Part shown: piece by piece, positions 26,289 through 35,749 of the stretch | Position numbering within the stretch: position 1 is the stretch's first letter | Layout of the letters: each line of letters opens with the position of its first letter | Assembly: GCF_006716095.1 (NCBI RefSeq) | Contig: NZ_VFOK01000001.1 | Span: 1,891,375 to 1,955,374, forward strand | Source: Barrientosiimonas humi | GTDB taxonomy: Bacteria > Actinomycetota > Actinomycetes > Actinomycetales > Dermatophilaceae | Direction of reading: 5' to 3' | DNA: 64,000 nucleotides | Translations under genes and position numbers: made by a program | The notes under the pieces: model-generated | Told to the model about the DNA's origin: nothing | Database searches by the model: none | Seen by the model: the letters and a program-made list of their open reading frames with translations, nothing else

Positions 26289-28292
26289 ATGGCCAACCGA
26301 CTCGCCGCCAGCCTGTCGCCCTACCTGCGCCAGCACGCCGACAACCCGGTCGACTGGTACGAGTGGGGCGAGGAGGCCTTCGCCGAGGCGCGCCGCCGCG
26401 ACGTGCCGATCTTCCTGTCCGTGGGCTACGCCGCGTGCCACTGGTGCCACGTCATGGCCCACGAGTCGTTCGAGGACGAGCAGGTCGCCCAGGCGCTCAA
26501 CGCCGGCTTCGCGCCGGTGAAGGTCGACCGCGAGGAGCGGCCCGACATCGACGCGGTCTACATGCAGGCCACCCAGGCGCTCACCGGGCACGGCGGGTGG
26601 CCGATGACCTGCCTGCTCACGACCGACGGCCGCCCGTTCTTCGCCGGCACGTACTACCCCAAGCCCCAGCTGCTCGCGCTGCTCGAGGGCGCCGGGCAGG
26701 CGTGGACCACGCGCCGGGCCGAGGTGGAGGACACCAGCGGCAAGGTCGTCGAGGCCCTCGACCACCTGAGCAGCCCGCCATCCAGCGGCCCGATCAGCGA
26801 CACCGACCTCGAGGCCGCCGTCAGTCGACTCGTCCGCGAGTTCGACTCTGCCCGTGGGGGATTCGGCGGTGCGCCGAAGTTTCCGCCGAGCATGGTGCTG
26901 GAGTTCCTGCTGCGCCACCACGCGCGCACCGGCTCCGAACCCGCCCTCGAGATGGCCGCACGCACCAGCGAGGCGATGGCCCGCGGCGGCATCTACGACC
27001 AGCTCGACGGGGGCTTCGCGCGCTACAGCGTCGACGCCGACTGGGTGGTGCCGCACTTCGAGAAGATGCTGTACGACAACGCCCAGCTGCTGCGTGACTA
27101 CCTGCACCTGTGGCGGATCACGGGTGAGCCGCTCCCCCGCCGGGTCGCGGACGAGACGGCCGACTTCCTGGTGCGCCGGCTCGGCACCGCCGAGGGCGGG
27201 TTCGCCTCCGCGCTCGACGCCGACACCGACGGGGTGGAGGGGCTGACCTACGCCTGGACGCCCGACCAGCTCGTCGAGGTGCTCGGCCCCGACGACGGGG
27301 CGTGGGCCGCCGATCTGCTGTCGGTCACCGAGCGCGGCACCTTCGAGCACGGCACCTCGACCCTGCAGCTGCGCTCCGACCCCGACGACCCGCAGCGCTG
27401 GGCGCAGGTCCGCGAGCGGCTGGCCGTGGCCCGCGACCAGCGCCCCCAGCCGGCTCGCGACGACAAGGTCGTCACGTCCTGGAACGGTCTGGCGATCGCC
27501 GCCCTCGCCGAGGCCGGGGTGCTGCTGCAGCGGCCCGACCTGCTCGAGGCCGCCCGCCGCTGCGCGCAGTTCGTCGTCGACCAGCACCTCGTCGACGGGC
27601 GGCTGCGGCGCGTCTCGCTCGACGGCACCGTGGGCGCGGCGCAGGGGGTGGCCGACGACTACGGCAACCTCGCCGAGGGCCTGCTCGTGCTGCACCAGGC
27701 CACCGGCGAGCGACGCTGGCTCGACGTCGCGCTCGACCTGCTCGCCACCGCCCGCGCGCTGTTCACCGCCGACGACGGCGGCTTCCACGACACCCCGAGC
27801 GACGGCGAGGCGCTGGTCAGCCGGCCGAGGGCGTACGGCGACAACGCGGAGCCCTCGGGGCAGAGCGCCCTCGCCCACGCGCTCGTCACCGCCTCCGCCC
27901 TCACCGCCGACGACGACCTGCGCTCGGCCGCCGAGCAGGCCGTGGCGGCGAGCAGCGCTGTGGCACAACGTGATCCGCGGTTCGGCGGGTGGTTGTTGGC
28001 GACCGCCGAGGCGCTGACCGCGGGTCCGCTCGAGGTCGTCGTGGTCACTCCCCCGGCGGCCGCCGACGAGCGCGAGCCGCTCGCCCGGCTCGCCTGGTTG
28101 AGCCCGCTCCCAGGCCTCGTCCGGGTCTCCGGCACCCTCGGCAGCGACCAGTCGCCGCTCATGGTCGAGCGGCCGCTGCTCGAGGGCCGGCCGACGGCGT
28201 ACGTCTGCGAACACCACGTCTGCCAGGCCCCGACCACCGACGCCGACACGCTGGCCGTGTCGCTGGGAGTGCAGGTCGCCCGGCTAGATTGA
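26289..28292 (+). CDS. DUF255 thioredoxin-domain protein (YyaL family)
   Basis: A 667-aa cytoplasmic protein. The N-terminal thioredoxin-like DUF255 domain has NPVDWYEWGEEAF and the CxxC motif ACHWCHVMAHESF (Cys50, Cys53), followed by DREERPDIDAVYM and GGWPM. The rest (about 190-640) is an alpha/alpha six-barrel like N-acylglucosamine 2-epimerases (GGIYDQLDGGFARYSVDADW, PHFEKMLYDNAQL). The length is usual. The activity is not firmly known. Start ATG 26289. Its first 30 bp are duplicated inside the vapC remnant. Confidence 0.92.
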   Translation: MANRLAASLSPYLRQHADNPVDWYEWGEEAFAEARRRDVPIFLSVGYAACHWCHVMAHESFEDEQVAQALNAGFAPVKVDREERPDIDAVYMQATQALTGHGGWPMTCLLTTDGRPFFAGTYYPKPQLLALLEGAGQAWTTRRAEVEDTSGKVVEALDHLSSPPSSGPISDTDLEAAVSRLVREFDSARGGFGGAPKFPPSMVLEFLLRHHARTGSEPALEMAARTSEAMARGGIYDQLDGGFARYSVDADWVVPHFEKMLYDNAQLLRDYLHLWRITGEPLPRRVADETADFLVRRLGTAEGGFASALDADTDGVEGLTYAWTPDQLVEVLGPDDGAWAADLLSVTERGTFEHGTSTLQLRSDPDDPQRWAQVRERLAVARDQRPQPARDDKVVTSWNGLAIAALAEAGVLLQRPDLLEAARRCAQFVVDQHLVDGRLRRVSLDGTVGAAQGVADDYGNLAEGLLVLHQATGERRWLDVALDLLATARALFTADDGGFHDTPSDGEALVSRPRAYGDNAEPSGQSALAHALVTASALTADDDLRSAAEQAVAASSAVAQRDPRFGGWLLATAEALTAGPLEVVVVTPPAAADEREPLARLAWLSPLPGLVRVSGTLGSDQSPLMVERPLLEGRPTAYVCEHHVCQAPTTDADTLAVSLGVQVARLD

Positions 28293-28297
28293 GCGGC

Positions 28298-29506
28298 ATG
28301 ACACGGGGGAAACCGCTGCTCGTCGCTGCCGCCACGACGCTGCTCGTGGCCGGTTGCTCGCTGCCGTTCAGCGATCACGAGGGCCAGGGCGCCGCGAGCA
28401 CCACGGGTGCCGACGGTCGCGCCACGGCCGTGCCGAGCACCGGCGACGAGGGCGACGACAAGAAGCCGGTGAGCGTCACCGTGACCGGGACGGGCGACAT
28501 CCTCGTGCACGTGCCGGTGACGCGCAGCGCCAAGTCGTTCGCGCAGGAGTCGGGCAGCCAGGACGAGTTCGACTTCGACCCGATGTTCGCGGGCGTGAAG
28601 CCGGCCCTGTCGGGCGCCGACGTGTCGATCTGCCACCAGGAGACGCCGATCTCGGCGACCAACGACGACCTCAGCAAGCCCGGCTCGCTGGTCTACAACG
28701 TGCCGCGCGAGATCGCCCCCGCCCTGAAGACCGCCGGCTTCGACGGGTGCGACACCGCCTCCAACCACGTGTGGGACCGCGGCGCCAAGGGCATCGACAC
28801 GACCCGCGAGCAGCTGACCAAGGCCGGCCTCAAGGTCGCCGGCCCCACGACCGACCCGGCCGACCCGGGCATGCCCGCGGTCTACGAGGCCAAGGGCGTC
28901 AAGGTCGCCAACCTGTCCTACACGTACACGATCCTCAACCAGTCGGGCCCCAACACGAACACGCCGCCGGGCGCGGACCACCTCGGCCGCTACCTCTACC
29001 CCAAGATCGGCGCGGCCGGGATCATCGCCGACGCGAAGAAGGTCAAGGAGGCCGGCGCCGACCTGGTCGTCGTGTCGGTGCACTGGGGCAGCGAGTACGT
29101 CAAGGAGCCGACCAAGGAGCAGCAGAGCATCGCCAAGCAGCTGCTGGCCTCGCCGTACGTCGACGGCATCTTCGGCGCGCACGCCCACCTGATCCAGCCG
29201 TGCCAGACCTTCGGCGGCAAGACGGTGTTCTACGGCCTCGGCAACTTCCTCTCCAACCAGGGGCCGGGCACGGTCGGCACCCTCGACGAGAACAACGCCG
29301 ACGGCGCGATCGCGAAGTACACCTTCACCCGCGGCGAGGACGGCACCTGGAGCCAGAAGGCCAGCTATCAGCCGACCATGGTCGACGTGAAGGGCAAGCA
29401 CAAGATCACCCTGTCGACACCCGAGAGCAACCCCGGCTCGTTCAACCGCACCAAGTCCGCGATGAACGAGCTCGGCAGCTGCAGTGCCACCGCCGATGGC
29501 GGCTGA
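28298..29506 (+). CDS. CapA/PgsA family lipoprotein (first of two)
   Basis: A 402-aa exported protein. The signal peptide ends in a lipobox (LLVAGC, Cys20), then a short Gly/Ser/Asp linker and the metallophosphoesterase-like CapA domain: TGTGDILVH, ETPISATNDD, DTASNHVWDRG, SVHWGSEY, GAHAHLIQP and GLGNFLSN. CapA proteins take part in poly-gamma-glutamate capsule export in Bacillus, but most actinobacterial members are uncharacterised. ATG 28298 is five bases after the DUF255 stop; the next gene overlaps by 11 bp. Confidence 0.9.
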   Translation: MTRGKPLLVAAATTLLVAGCSLPFSDHEGQGAASTTGADGRATAVPSTGDEGDDKKPVSVTVTGTGDILVHVPVTRSAKSFAQESGSQDEFDFDPMFAGVKPALSGADVSICHQETPISATNDDLSKPGSLVYNVPREIAPALKTAGFDGCDTASNHVWDRGAKGIDTTREQLTKAGLKVAGPTTDPADPGMPAVYEAKGVKVANLSYTYTILNQSGPNTNTPPGADHLGRYLYPKIGAAGIIADAKKVKEAGADLVVVSVHWGSEYVKEPTKEQQSIAKQLLASPYVDGIFGAHAHLIQPCQTFGGKTVFYGLGNFLSNQGPGTVGTLDENNADGAIAKYTFTRGEDGTWSQKASYQPTMVDVKGKHKITLSTPESNPGSFNRTKSAMNELGSCSATADGG

Positions 29507-30767
29507 GCGCAGGGCAGCCGCGGCCGCACTGCTCGCGGTCGTGCTGGCCGGATGCTCGACCGGCGGCGGTAACACCGCCGAATCGTCTGGCGCCGCAACG
29601 GGATCCGCCCCTTCCCGTACGCCATCGCCACCCACGACGGGTTCCTCACCGTCGGCGTCGGTCGGCACCCGGACCTCCGCCGGCGCCTCCACCACGGGCG
29701 CCTCACCCGGCCCCGGCTCCTCCTCCCCCGCGGCCCCCGCACCGGTGCGCGGCAAGCCCGCCACGATCACCCTCTCGGCCATCGGCGACGTGCTGCCGCA
29801 CAGCGTCGTCAACCGCGACGCCAGCACCGGCTCCGGATACGACTACACCCGCCAGCTGGAGTCGATCAGGCCGATCGTCAGCGGCTCCACCATCGGCATC
29901 TGCCAGCTGGAGACGGCGCTGTCGGCCGACAACACCCGCCTGACGCAGAAGAACACGTTCAACTCCCCGCGCGAGCTCGCCCGCGACCTGCGCAAGATCG
30001 GCTTCGACGGCTGCTCCACGGCCAACAACCACACCTGGGACGCCGGAGCGCGCGGCCTGCGCGAGACACGAAAGGTGCTGTCCGACAACGGGATCGCCGC
30101 CGCAGGACCCGCAGACTCGGCGGCCGCGTCGGGCCGGCCGGCGACGTACGACGCGCCGATCAAGGTCGCCCAGCTCTCCTACAGCTACTCGCTGATGAAC
30201 TCCATCGAGCAGGACACGACGGTCACGCCGAGCGGCTTCCCGTGGCTGCGCGACAACCTCTATGCCGCCAAGGGCGCGGCGGGCATCATCGCCGACGCGC
30301 GCCGGGCCAAGGCCGCCGGCGCCGAGGTGGTGGTCGTCTCGATGCACTGGGGCGGGCAGTTCCAGCCCACGATCTCCGCCGACCAGAAGCGGCTGGGCGA
30401 CGAGCTGCTGCGCTCGGGCGCGGTCGACGTCATCCTCGGCGCGCACCCGCACCTGGTGCAGCCGTGCGCGAAGATCAACGGCCGCTACGTGCTCTACAGC
30501 CTCGGCAACCTCATCTCGACGCAGGGGACCGCCGTCGGGTCGCCGGTCGGCGCGCAGGACGGGGTGGTCGCCACGGTGCGGCTCAGCCGCGACGCCGAGG
30601 GCCGGATCAGCCAGTCGCTCACCTATCAGCCCACCTGGGTCGACCGCGGCGACCGGCACAAGGTCGTGCTGGCGACCCCCGACCGGCAGCCGGAGTCCTA
30701 CCGCCGCACGGTGGCCGCGATGTCTGCGGGCGGCTGCGACGCGAAGCCGGCTCAGCCGACCAGCTGA
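29496..30767 (+). CDS. CapA/PgsA family lipoprotein (second of two)
   Basis: A 423-aa paralogue of the preceding gene. Lipobox VVLAGC (about Cys20), then a 65-residue Ser/Thr/Pro/Gly linker much longer than in its neighbour, then the CapA domain: SAIGDVLPH, STANNHTWDAG, SMHWGGQF, GAHPHLVQP, SLGNLIS. ATG 29496 is preferred over GTG 29484. It overlaps the upstream gene by 11 bp and its 3' end overlaps the convergent TSUP gene by 16 bp. The metal ligands (Asp, Asn-His, His) seem intact in both copies. Confidence 0.9.
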   Translation: MAAERRAAAAALLAVVLAGCSTGGGNTAESSGAATGSAPSRTPSPPTTGSSPSASVGTRTSAGASTTGASPGPGSSSPAAPAPVRGKPATITLSAIGDVLPHSVVNRDASTGSGYDYTRQLESIRPIVSGSTIGICQLETALSADNTRLTQKNTFNSPRELARDLRKIGFDGCSTANNHTWDAGARGLRETRKVLSDNGIAAAGPADSAAASGRPATYDAPIKVAQLSYSYSLMNSIEQDTTVTPSGFPWLRDNLYAAKGAAGIIADARRAKAAGAEVVVVSMHWGGQFQPTISADQKRLGDELLRSGAVDVILGAHPHLVQPCAKINGRYVLYSLGNLISTQGTAVGSPVGAQDGVVATVRLSRDAEGRISQSLTYQPTWVDRGDRHKVVLATPDRQPESYRRTVAAMSAGGCDAKPAQPTS

Positions 30768-31537
30768 TTCACCACGTCGTAGCCGATGCGCAGGATGAAC
30801 GCGCTCACCACGACGACGAACACCACGCGGATGAAGCCCGCGCCCTTGGCGACCGCCGTGCGGGCCCCGACGTAGCCGCCGACCAGGTTGGCCGCCCCCA
30901 TCGCCAGGCCGATCCCCCACAGCACCGCGCCCTGCGGCACGAAGATCACCAGCGAGGCCAGGTTGGTCGCGAAGTTGGCGAGCTTGGCCTTGGCGCTGGC
31001 CTCGAGGAAGCCGTAGCCGAGCAGCCCCACCAGCGCGAAGACGAAGAACGACCCGGTGCCCGGCCCCAGGGCGCCGTCGTAGAGGCCGATGCTGAAGCCG
31101 GTGAGCCCGGCGATCGCGTAGTGCCGGCGGCCGTCCCACTTCAGCTGCGTCACCTCGCCGAGGCCGGGGCGGGCGAGCGTGTAGGCGCCGACGGCGACCA
31201 GCACGAACAGGATGATCGGGTTGAACGCCGACCGCGGGATCTGCGAGGCGATCAGCGCGCCGAGCAGCGAGCCGGCAAATGCCAGCAACGCCAACGGGAT
31301 CGCCGTGCGCATGTCGGGGCGCACCCGTCTGATCAGCGTCACCGAGCTCGTCGAGGTGCCGCAGATCGACGCGAGCTTGTTCGTGGCGAGCAGCTGCACC
31401 GGGGCGGCCCCGGGAAAGGCGACCATCAGCGAGGGCAGCTGCACCAGCCCGCCACCCCCGACGACGGCGTCGATCCACCCGGCCGCGAAGCCGGCGACGA
31501 CGAGGAGTACGACGGTGACCAGCGAGACGTCGTCCAC
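30752..31537 (-). CDS. TSUP (TauE/SafE) family transporter
   Basis: A 261-aa membrane protein with the duplicated TSUP signature: GFAAGWIDAVVGGGGLVQLPSL in the first half and GFSIGLYDGALGPGTGSFFVFALV in the second, with LLATNKLASICGTSTSS and KAKLANFATNLASL. About eight helices. Members export sulfite, sulfoacetate or related anions; the substrate is not predictable. GTG 31537 is taken as the start because the longer frame adds a charged, unlikely N-terminus. Confidence 0.9.
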   Translation of the reverse strand: MDDVSLVTVVLLVVAGFAAGWIDAVVGGGGLVQLPSLMVAFPGAAPVQLLATNKLASICGTSTSSVTLIRRVRPDMRTAIPLALLAFAGSLLGALIASQIPRSAFNPIILFVLVAVGAYTLARPGLGEVTQLKWDGRRHYAIAGLTGFSIGLYDGALGPGTGSFFVFALVGLLGYGFLEASAKAKLANFATNLASLVIFVPQGAVLWGIGLAMGAANLVGGYVGARTAVAKGAGFIRVVFVVVVSAFILRIGYDVVNQLVG

Positions 31538-31592
31538 GAGGGCCCTTCGGATGTCGGTAACGGTGCGGCTGTCAGCCTGCTGTAATGGCCTT

Positions 31593-32108
31593 ATGCATAT
31601 CAACCCTTACGGCGAGGAGCCGGTGCGGCTCGCCTGCGAGCTGGCCAACGACCCGCCGAACTCGTTGGCACAGCTGCGATCTCGCTGCGCCGAGGCCGAC
31701 CTCGTGGTCGAGGGTCGGCCGTCCCGAGCGGACCTCGAGACGACTCTTCGCTTCCTGGACGCATGGCTCGAGGTCGTCGATGCGCCGAGCGACGCAGCCC
31801 GGGCCGGGCGGCTCAACGCGTTGCTGGCCGAGCACAGCGAGCACCCCCGGCTGACCAATCACGCCGGCGACGGCTGGCACGTCCACTACCGCGGGCGACG
31901 TTCGCTCGGCAGCATGCTCGCGGTCGTCGTCAGTGTCGGCACCGCCATGCACCTGACCGCGCGCGGCATGCACCGGCTCGGGAGGTGCGGTGCCGCCGAC
32001 TGCGACCGGGTATATGCCGACACGTCACGCAACGGGCAGCAGGCGTACTGCTCACCTCGTTGTGGCAGCCGGTCGGCCGTGCGTCGCCACCGCGCCCGCG
32101 CGAGCTGA
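31593..32108 (+). CDS. CGNR zinc-finger/ABATE-domain protein
   Basis: A 171-aa probable transcription regulator. The ABATE-like stress domain occupies about residues 10-120. The C-terminal zinc finger is CGAADCDRVYADTSRNGQQAYCSPRC (CX4C...CX3C), followed by a basic tail (GSRSAVRRHRARAS). Start ATG 31593, divergent from the TSUP transporter across 55 bp, so it may control it. The ligand is unknown. Confidence 0.87.
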   Translation: MHINPYGEEPVRLACELANDPPNSLAQLRSRCAEADLVVEGRPSRADLETTLRFLDAWLEVVDAPSDAARAGRLNALLAEHSEHPRLTNHAGDGWHVHYRGRRSLGSMLAVVVSVGTAMHLTARGMHRLGRCGAADCDRVYADTSRNGQQAYCSPRCGSRSAVRRHRARAS

Positions 32109-32165
32109 CGGCGGGCGCTGCGCAGCTGCGCTCGGTTGCTCATCGACTGGCGGGAGGCGCGGCGG

Positions 32166-33929
32166 TCAGCCGCGCACCTCGCGCAGCACCTCGGCCACCG
32201 CGTCCTCGACCGGCACCTCGCGCCGGTCACCGCTGCGGCGGTCCTTGATCTCGATCTTGCCGTCGGCCAGGCCCTTGCCGACCACGACGATCGTCGGGAC
32301 CCCGATGAGCTCGGCGTCCTTGAACTTCACCCCCGGCGACACCTTGCGCCGGTCGTCGTAGAGCACGGTGAGGTCCTGCGCCTCGAGGCCGCTCACGATC
32401 TCCTCGGCCGCGACGAACACCGCCTCGTCCTTGCCGGTGGCGACCAGGTGCACGTCGGCGGGGGCGAACGCGCGCGGCCACACCAGACCGGCCTCGTCGC
32501 GGTTGCCCTCGGCGACCGCCGCGACCGAGCGCGAGACGCCGACGCCGTACGACCCCATCGTCACCGTGACGAGCTTGCCGTTCTCGTCGAGCACCTTCAG
32601 CCCGAGCGCCTCGGCGTACTTCGTCCCGAGCTGGAAGATGTGGCCCATCTCCATGCCGCGGGCCAGGGTCAGCGAGCCGTGCCCGTCGGGGCTGGGGTCG
32701 CCCTCGCGGATCTGCGCGGCCTGGATGGTGCCGTCGGCGGTGAAGTCGCGACCGTGCACCAGGTGCAGCACGTGCTTGCCGCGCTCGTCGGCGCCGGTCA
32801 CCCACTCCGACCCGACCGCGATCGAGGGGTCGAGCAGGTAGCGGATGCCGGCCGGCTTGTCCTCGCCGAGCGCGCCGGGCCCGATGTAGCCCTTGGCGAG
32901 CGCCGGGAACGCCGCGAAGTCCTCGTCGGTGAACGGCTCCGGCTCGGCCGGAGCCACCTGGGCCTCGAGCCGCTTCGGGTCGACCTCGCGGTCACCGGGC
33001 ACGCCGACGGCCAGCGGCTCGCGGGTGCCGTCGGGCTGGTGCAGCATGACCAGGACGTTCTTCAGCGTGTCGGCCGCGGTCCAGGCCCGGCCGTCCTCGC
33101 GCGGGTGGGCCTCGTTGAGCCGGGCCACCAGGGTGTCGATGGTGGGGGTGTCGGGGGTGTCGTGCACCTGCGCGGCCGGCACCGCGGACGCGTCGACCTC
33201 GGCGGCCTGGGGCACCTGCACGGCCTCGACGTTGGCGGCGTAGCCGTGCTCGTCGCGCACGAAGGTGTCCTCGCCGAACTCGCTGACCGCGAGGAACTCC
33301 TCCGACGCCGAGCCGCCCATGGCGCCGGAGTCGGCGTGGACGATGACGTACTCGAACCCGAGCCGGTCGAAGATGCGCACGTAGGCCTCGCGGTGCGCGT
33401 CGTAGGACTTCTGCAGGCCCGCCTGGTCGACGTCGAAGGAGTAGGAGTCCTTCATGATGAACTCGCGCCCGCGCAGCAGGCCCGCGCGCGGCCGCGCCTC
33501 GTCGCGGTACTTCGTCTGGATCTGGTAGAGCGAGAGCGGCAGGTCCTTGTAGGAGGAGTACATGTCCTTGACCGTGAGGCAGAAGATCTCCTCGTGGGTC
33601 GGGCCGAGCAGCATGTCCGAGCCCTTGCGGTCCTGCAGCCGGAACAGCGCCTCGCCGTACTCCGTCCAGCGGCCCGTCGCCTCGTAGGGCTCGCGCGGCA
33701 GCAGCGCCGGCAGCCGCACCTCCTGGGCGCCGATGCGGTTCATCTCCTCGCGCACGACGCCCTCGACCTTCTGCAGCACGCGCAGCCCGAGCGGCAGCCA
33801 GGTGTAGACGCCCGGCGCGACGCGGCGGATGTAGCCGGCGCGCACCAGCAGCTTGTGGCCCGGCAGCTCGGCATCGGCCGGGTCCTCGCGAAGCGTTCGC
33901 AGGAACAGGGTCGACATGCGCATGGCCAC
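32166..33929 (-). CDS. proS: Prolyl-tRNA synthetase
   Basis: A 587-aa class II aminoacyl-tRNA synthetase of the bacterial type with an inserted editing domain (about residues 230-390). Motif 1 [34 protein letters not shown], motif 2 [25 protein letters not shown], motif 3 [19 protein letters not shown] 33929 sits nine bases after GGAG; ATG 33923 and 33917 are alternatives. In Mycobacterium proS adjoins the DUF4439/rimP-nusA block, so synteny is kept with insertions. Confidence 0.96.
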   Translation of the reverse strand: MAMRMSTLFLRTLREDPADAELPGHKLLVRAGYIRRVAPGVYTWLPLGLRVLQKVEGVVREEMNRIGAQEVRLPALLPREPYEATGRWTEYGEALFRLQDRKGSDMLLGPTHEEIFCLTVKDMYSSYKDLPLSLYQIQTKYRDEARPRAGLLRGREFIMKDSYSFDVDQAGLQKSYDAHREAYVRIFDRLGFEYVIVHADSGAMGGSASEEFLAVSEFGEDTFVRDEHGYAANVEAVQVPQAAEVDASAVPAAQVHDTPDTPTIDTLVARLNEAHPREDGRAWTAADTLKNVLVMLHQPDGTREPLAVGVPGDREVDPKRLEAQVAPAEPEPFTDEDFAAFPALAKGYIGPGALGEDKPAGIRYLLDPSIAVGSEWVTGADERGKHVLHLVHGRDFTADGTIQAAQIREGDPSPDGHGSLTLARGMEMGHIFQLGTKYAEALGLKVLDENGKLVTVTMGSYGVGVSRSVAAVAEGNRDEAGLVWPRAFAPADVHLVATGKDEAVFVAAEEIVSGLEAQDLTVLYDDRRKVSPGVKFKDAELIGVPTIVVVGKGLADGKIEIKDRRSGDRREVPVEDAVAEVLREVRG

Positions 33930-34032
33930 GGGACAGCACTCCTCGGTGTGGGGTGCGGACGCGATGCGCGCCCGCGCCGTGAGGATATCCGTCGCCGCCC
34001 GGGCGGCTCATCCGCGTTTGCGCCGGCCCCGG

Positions 34033-35679
34033 TCAGCCGGTGACCGACGCGCGCTCCACCACGGCCCGTACGTCGGTGGTCGCCGGCAGCATGCCCAGCA
34101 CCCCGGTCGGTTCACCGGTCACCCGGGTGGCGACGAACGCGTCGGCCACCGCCGGGTCGCTGTGCCGCACCAGCAGCGACGCCTGCAGCAGCACCGCGAC
34201 CCGCGAGGCGAGCCAGCGCGCCTGCTGGGCCGCGGCGTCGGGGTCGCCCAGCCCGGCGATCGCCTTGAGCACCTCGTCGGTCGGGGCGAGCAGCCGCTCG
34301 TCGCCGGCCGCGTCGACCTCGTCGCGCCAGGCGTCGAGGCTCTCGGGCGTGCGCATCAGCGCGCGCAGCAGGTCGAGGGCGTTGACGTTGCCGCTGCCCT
34401 CCCAGATCGAGTTCAGCGGCGACTCGCGGAACAGCAGCGGCATGCCGGACTCCTCGACGTAACCGTTGCCGCCGAGCACCTCCAGCGCCTCGGCGACGTG
34501 CGTGGGCGTGCGCTTGCACACCCAGAACTTCGCGGCGGGCAGCGCGATGCGGCGCAGCGCCGCCTCGGCCGGGTCGTCGGCGTGCTCGACCGCGGCGGCC
34601 AGCCGCAGCGCGAGCATCGTCGCGGCCTCGGACTCCACGGCCAGGTCGGCGAGCACGGCCGTCATCGCGGGCTGGTCGACCAGGGCGCGGCCGAAGGCCG
34701 ACCGGTGCGCGGCGTGCCAGGTGGCCTCGGCGACCCCGCGGCGCATGAGCGAGGCGGAGCCGAGCACGCAGTCGAGCCGGGTCGCGGCGACCATCTCGAT
34801 GATGGTGCGCACGCCCGCGCCCTCGTCGCCGAGCCGCCAGCCGACCGCGTCGTGCAGCTCCAGCTCGCTGGAGGCGTTGGAGCGGTTGCCGAGCTTGTCC
34901 TTCAGCCGCACCAGGGTGACCCGGTTGCGCTCTCCGCCGGGCAGCACCCGAGGCAGCAGGAAGCAGGTGAGCCCGCCCGGCGCCTGCGCCAGCACGAGGA
35001 ACACGTCGTTCATCGGCGCGCTGGTGAACCACTTGTGCCCGCGCAGCAGGTAGTGCTCCCCCGACGGCGTCGCCCGGGTCACGTTGGAGCGCACGTCGGA
35101 GCCGCCCTGCTTCTCGGTCATGCCCATGCCGGCGAGCGCCGACCCCTTGACCTCCGGGTCGCCGAGCGCCGGGTCGTACGTCCCCGCCGTCAGCCGCGGG
35201 GTCCAGGTCGCCGCGAGCGCGGGGTCGGCCCGCAGCGCGGGCACGGCGGCGTACGTCATCGTCATCGGGCACCCGTGGCCCGGCTCCACGTGCGCCCAGG
35301 CGACGTAGCCGGCGGCGCGGCGCAGGTGCGGCAGCGGCTCGTCGGAGACCCAGGGCGCGGCGTGCAGACCGGCGCGCACGGACCGGTCCATCAGCCAGTG
35401 GTAGCTGGGGTGGAAGTCGACCTCGTCGACCCGGTTGCCGAACCGGTCCACCGGCCGCAGCCGCGGCGGGTTGGCGTTGGCCGCCATGCCGTGCTCGCGC
35501 GCCTCGGCCGACCCCGCGAGCTCGCCCAGGTCGGACAGCGAGGCGAGCACGCCCGCGGCCCGGTCACCGGCGTACGCCTGCACCGCGTCGCGCAGCGCCC
35601 GGTCGGACTCCACGGTCGAGACGCCCTCCAGCGGCGGCGACTGGTTGGTGGGCCGGTGGGCGAACTCGTCGGTAACCAT
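34033..35679 (-). CDS. AidB-type acyl-CoA dehydrogenase
   Basis: A 548-aa flavoprotein, long for the acyl-CoA dehydrogenase family and matching the AidB/isovaleryl-CoA dehydrogenase branch. Conserved parts: GMGMTEKQGGSDVRSNVTRA (FAD site), HKWFTSAPMNDVFLVLAQA, KLGNRSNASSELELH, LGGNGYVEESGMPLLFRESPLNSIWEGSGNV (with the catalytic-region Glu). AidB homologues respond to alkylation damage in E. coli; the role here is open. ATG 35679. Divergent from the GT61 gene across 70 bp. Confidence 0.92.
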   Translation of the reverse strand: MVTDEFAHRPTNQSPPLEGVSTVESDRALRDAVQAYAGDRAAGVLASLSDLGELAGSAEAREHGMAANANPPRLRPVDRFGNRVDEVDFHPSYHWLMDRSVRAGLHAAPWVSDEPLPHLRRAAGYVAWAHVEPGHGCPMTMTYAAVPALRADPALAATWTPRLTAGTYDPALGDPEVKGSALAGMGMTEKQGGSDVRSNVTRATPSGEHYLLRGHKWFTSAPMNDVFLVLAQAPGGLTCFLLPRVLPGGERNRVTLVRLKDKLGNRSNASSELELHDAVGWRLGDEGAGVRTIIEMVAATRLDCVLGSASLMRRGVAEATWHAAHRSAFGRALVDQPAMTAVLADLAVESEAATMLALRLAAAVEHADDPAEAALRRIALPAAKFWVCKRTPTHVAEALEVLGGNGYVEESGMPLLFRESPLNSIWEGSGNVNALDLLRALMRTPESLDAWRDEVDAAGDERLLAPTDEVLKAIAGLGDPDAAAQQARWLASRVAVLLQASLLVRHSDPAVADAFVATRVTGEPTGVLGMLPATTDVRAVVERASVTG

Positions 35680-35749
35680 GCGGCGACGGTACCCAGCAGC
35701 GGGCCCAGGGCTGCTAGAACGACGTGGCTCGGTGAGGCAGGATGCCTGC

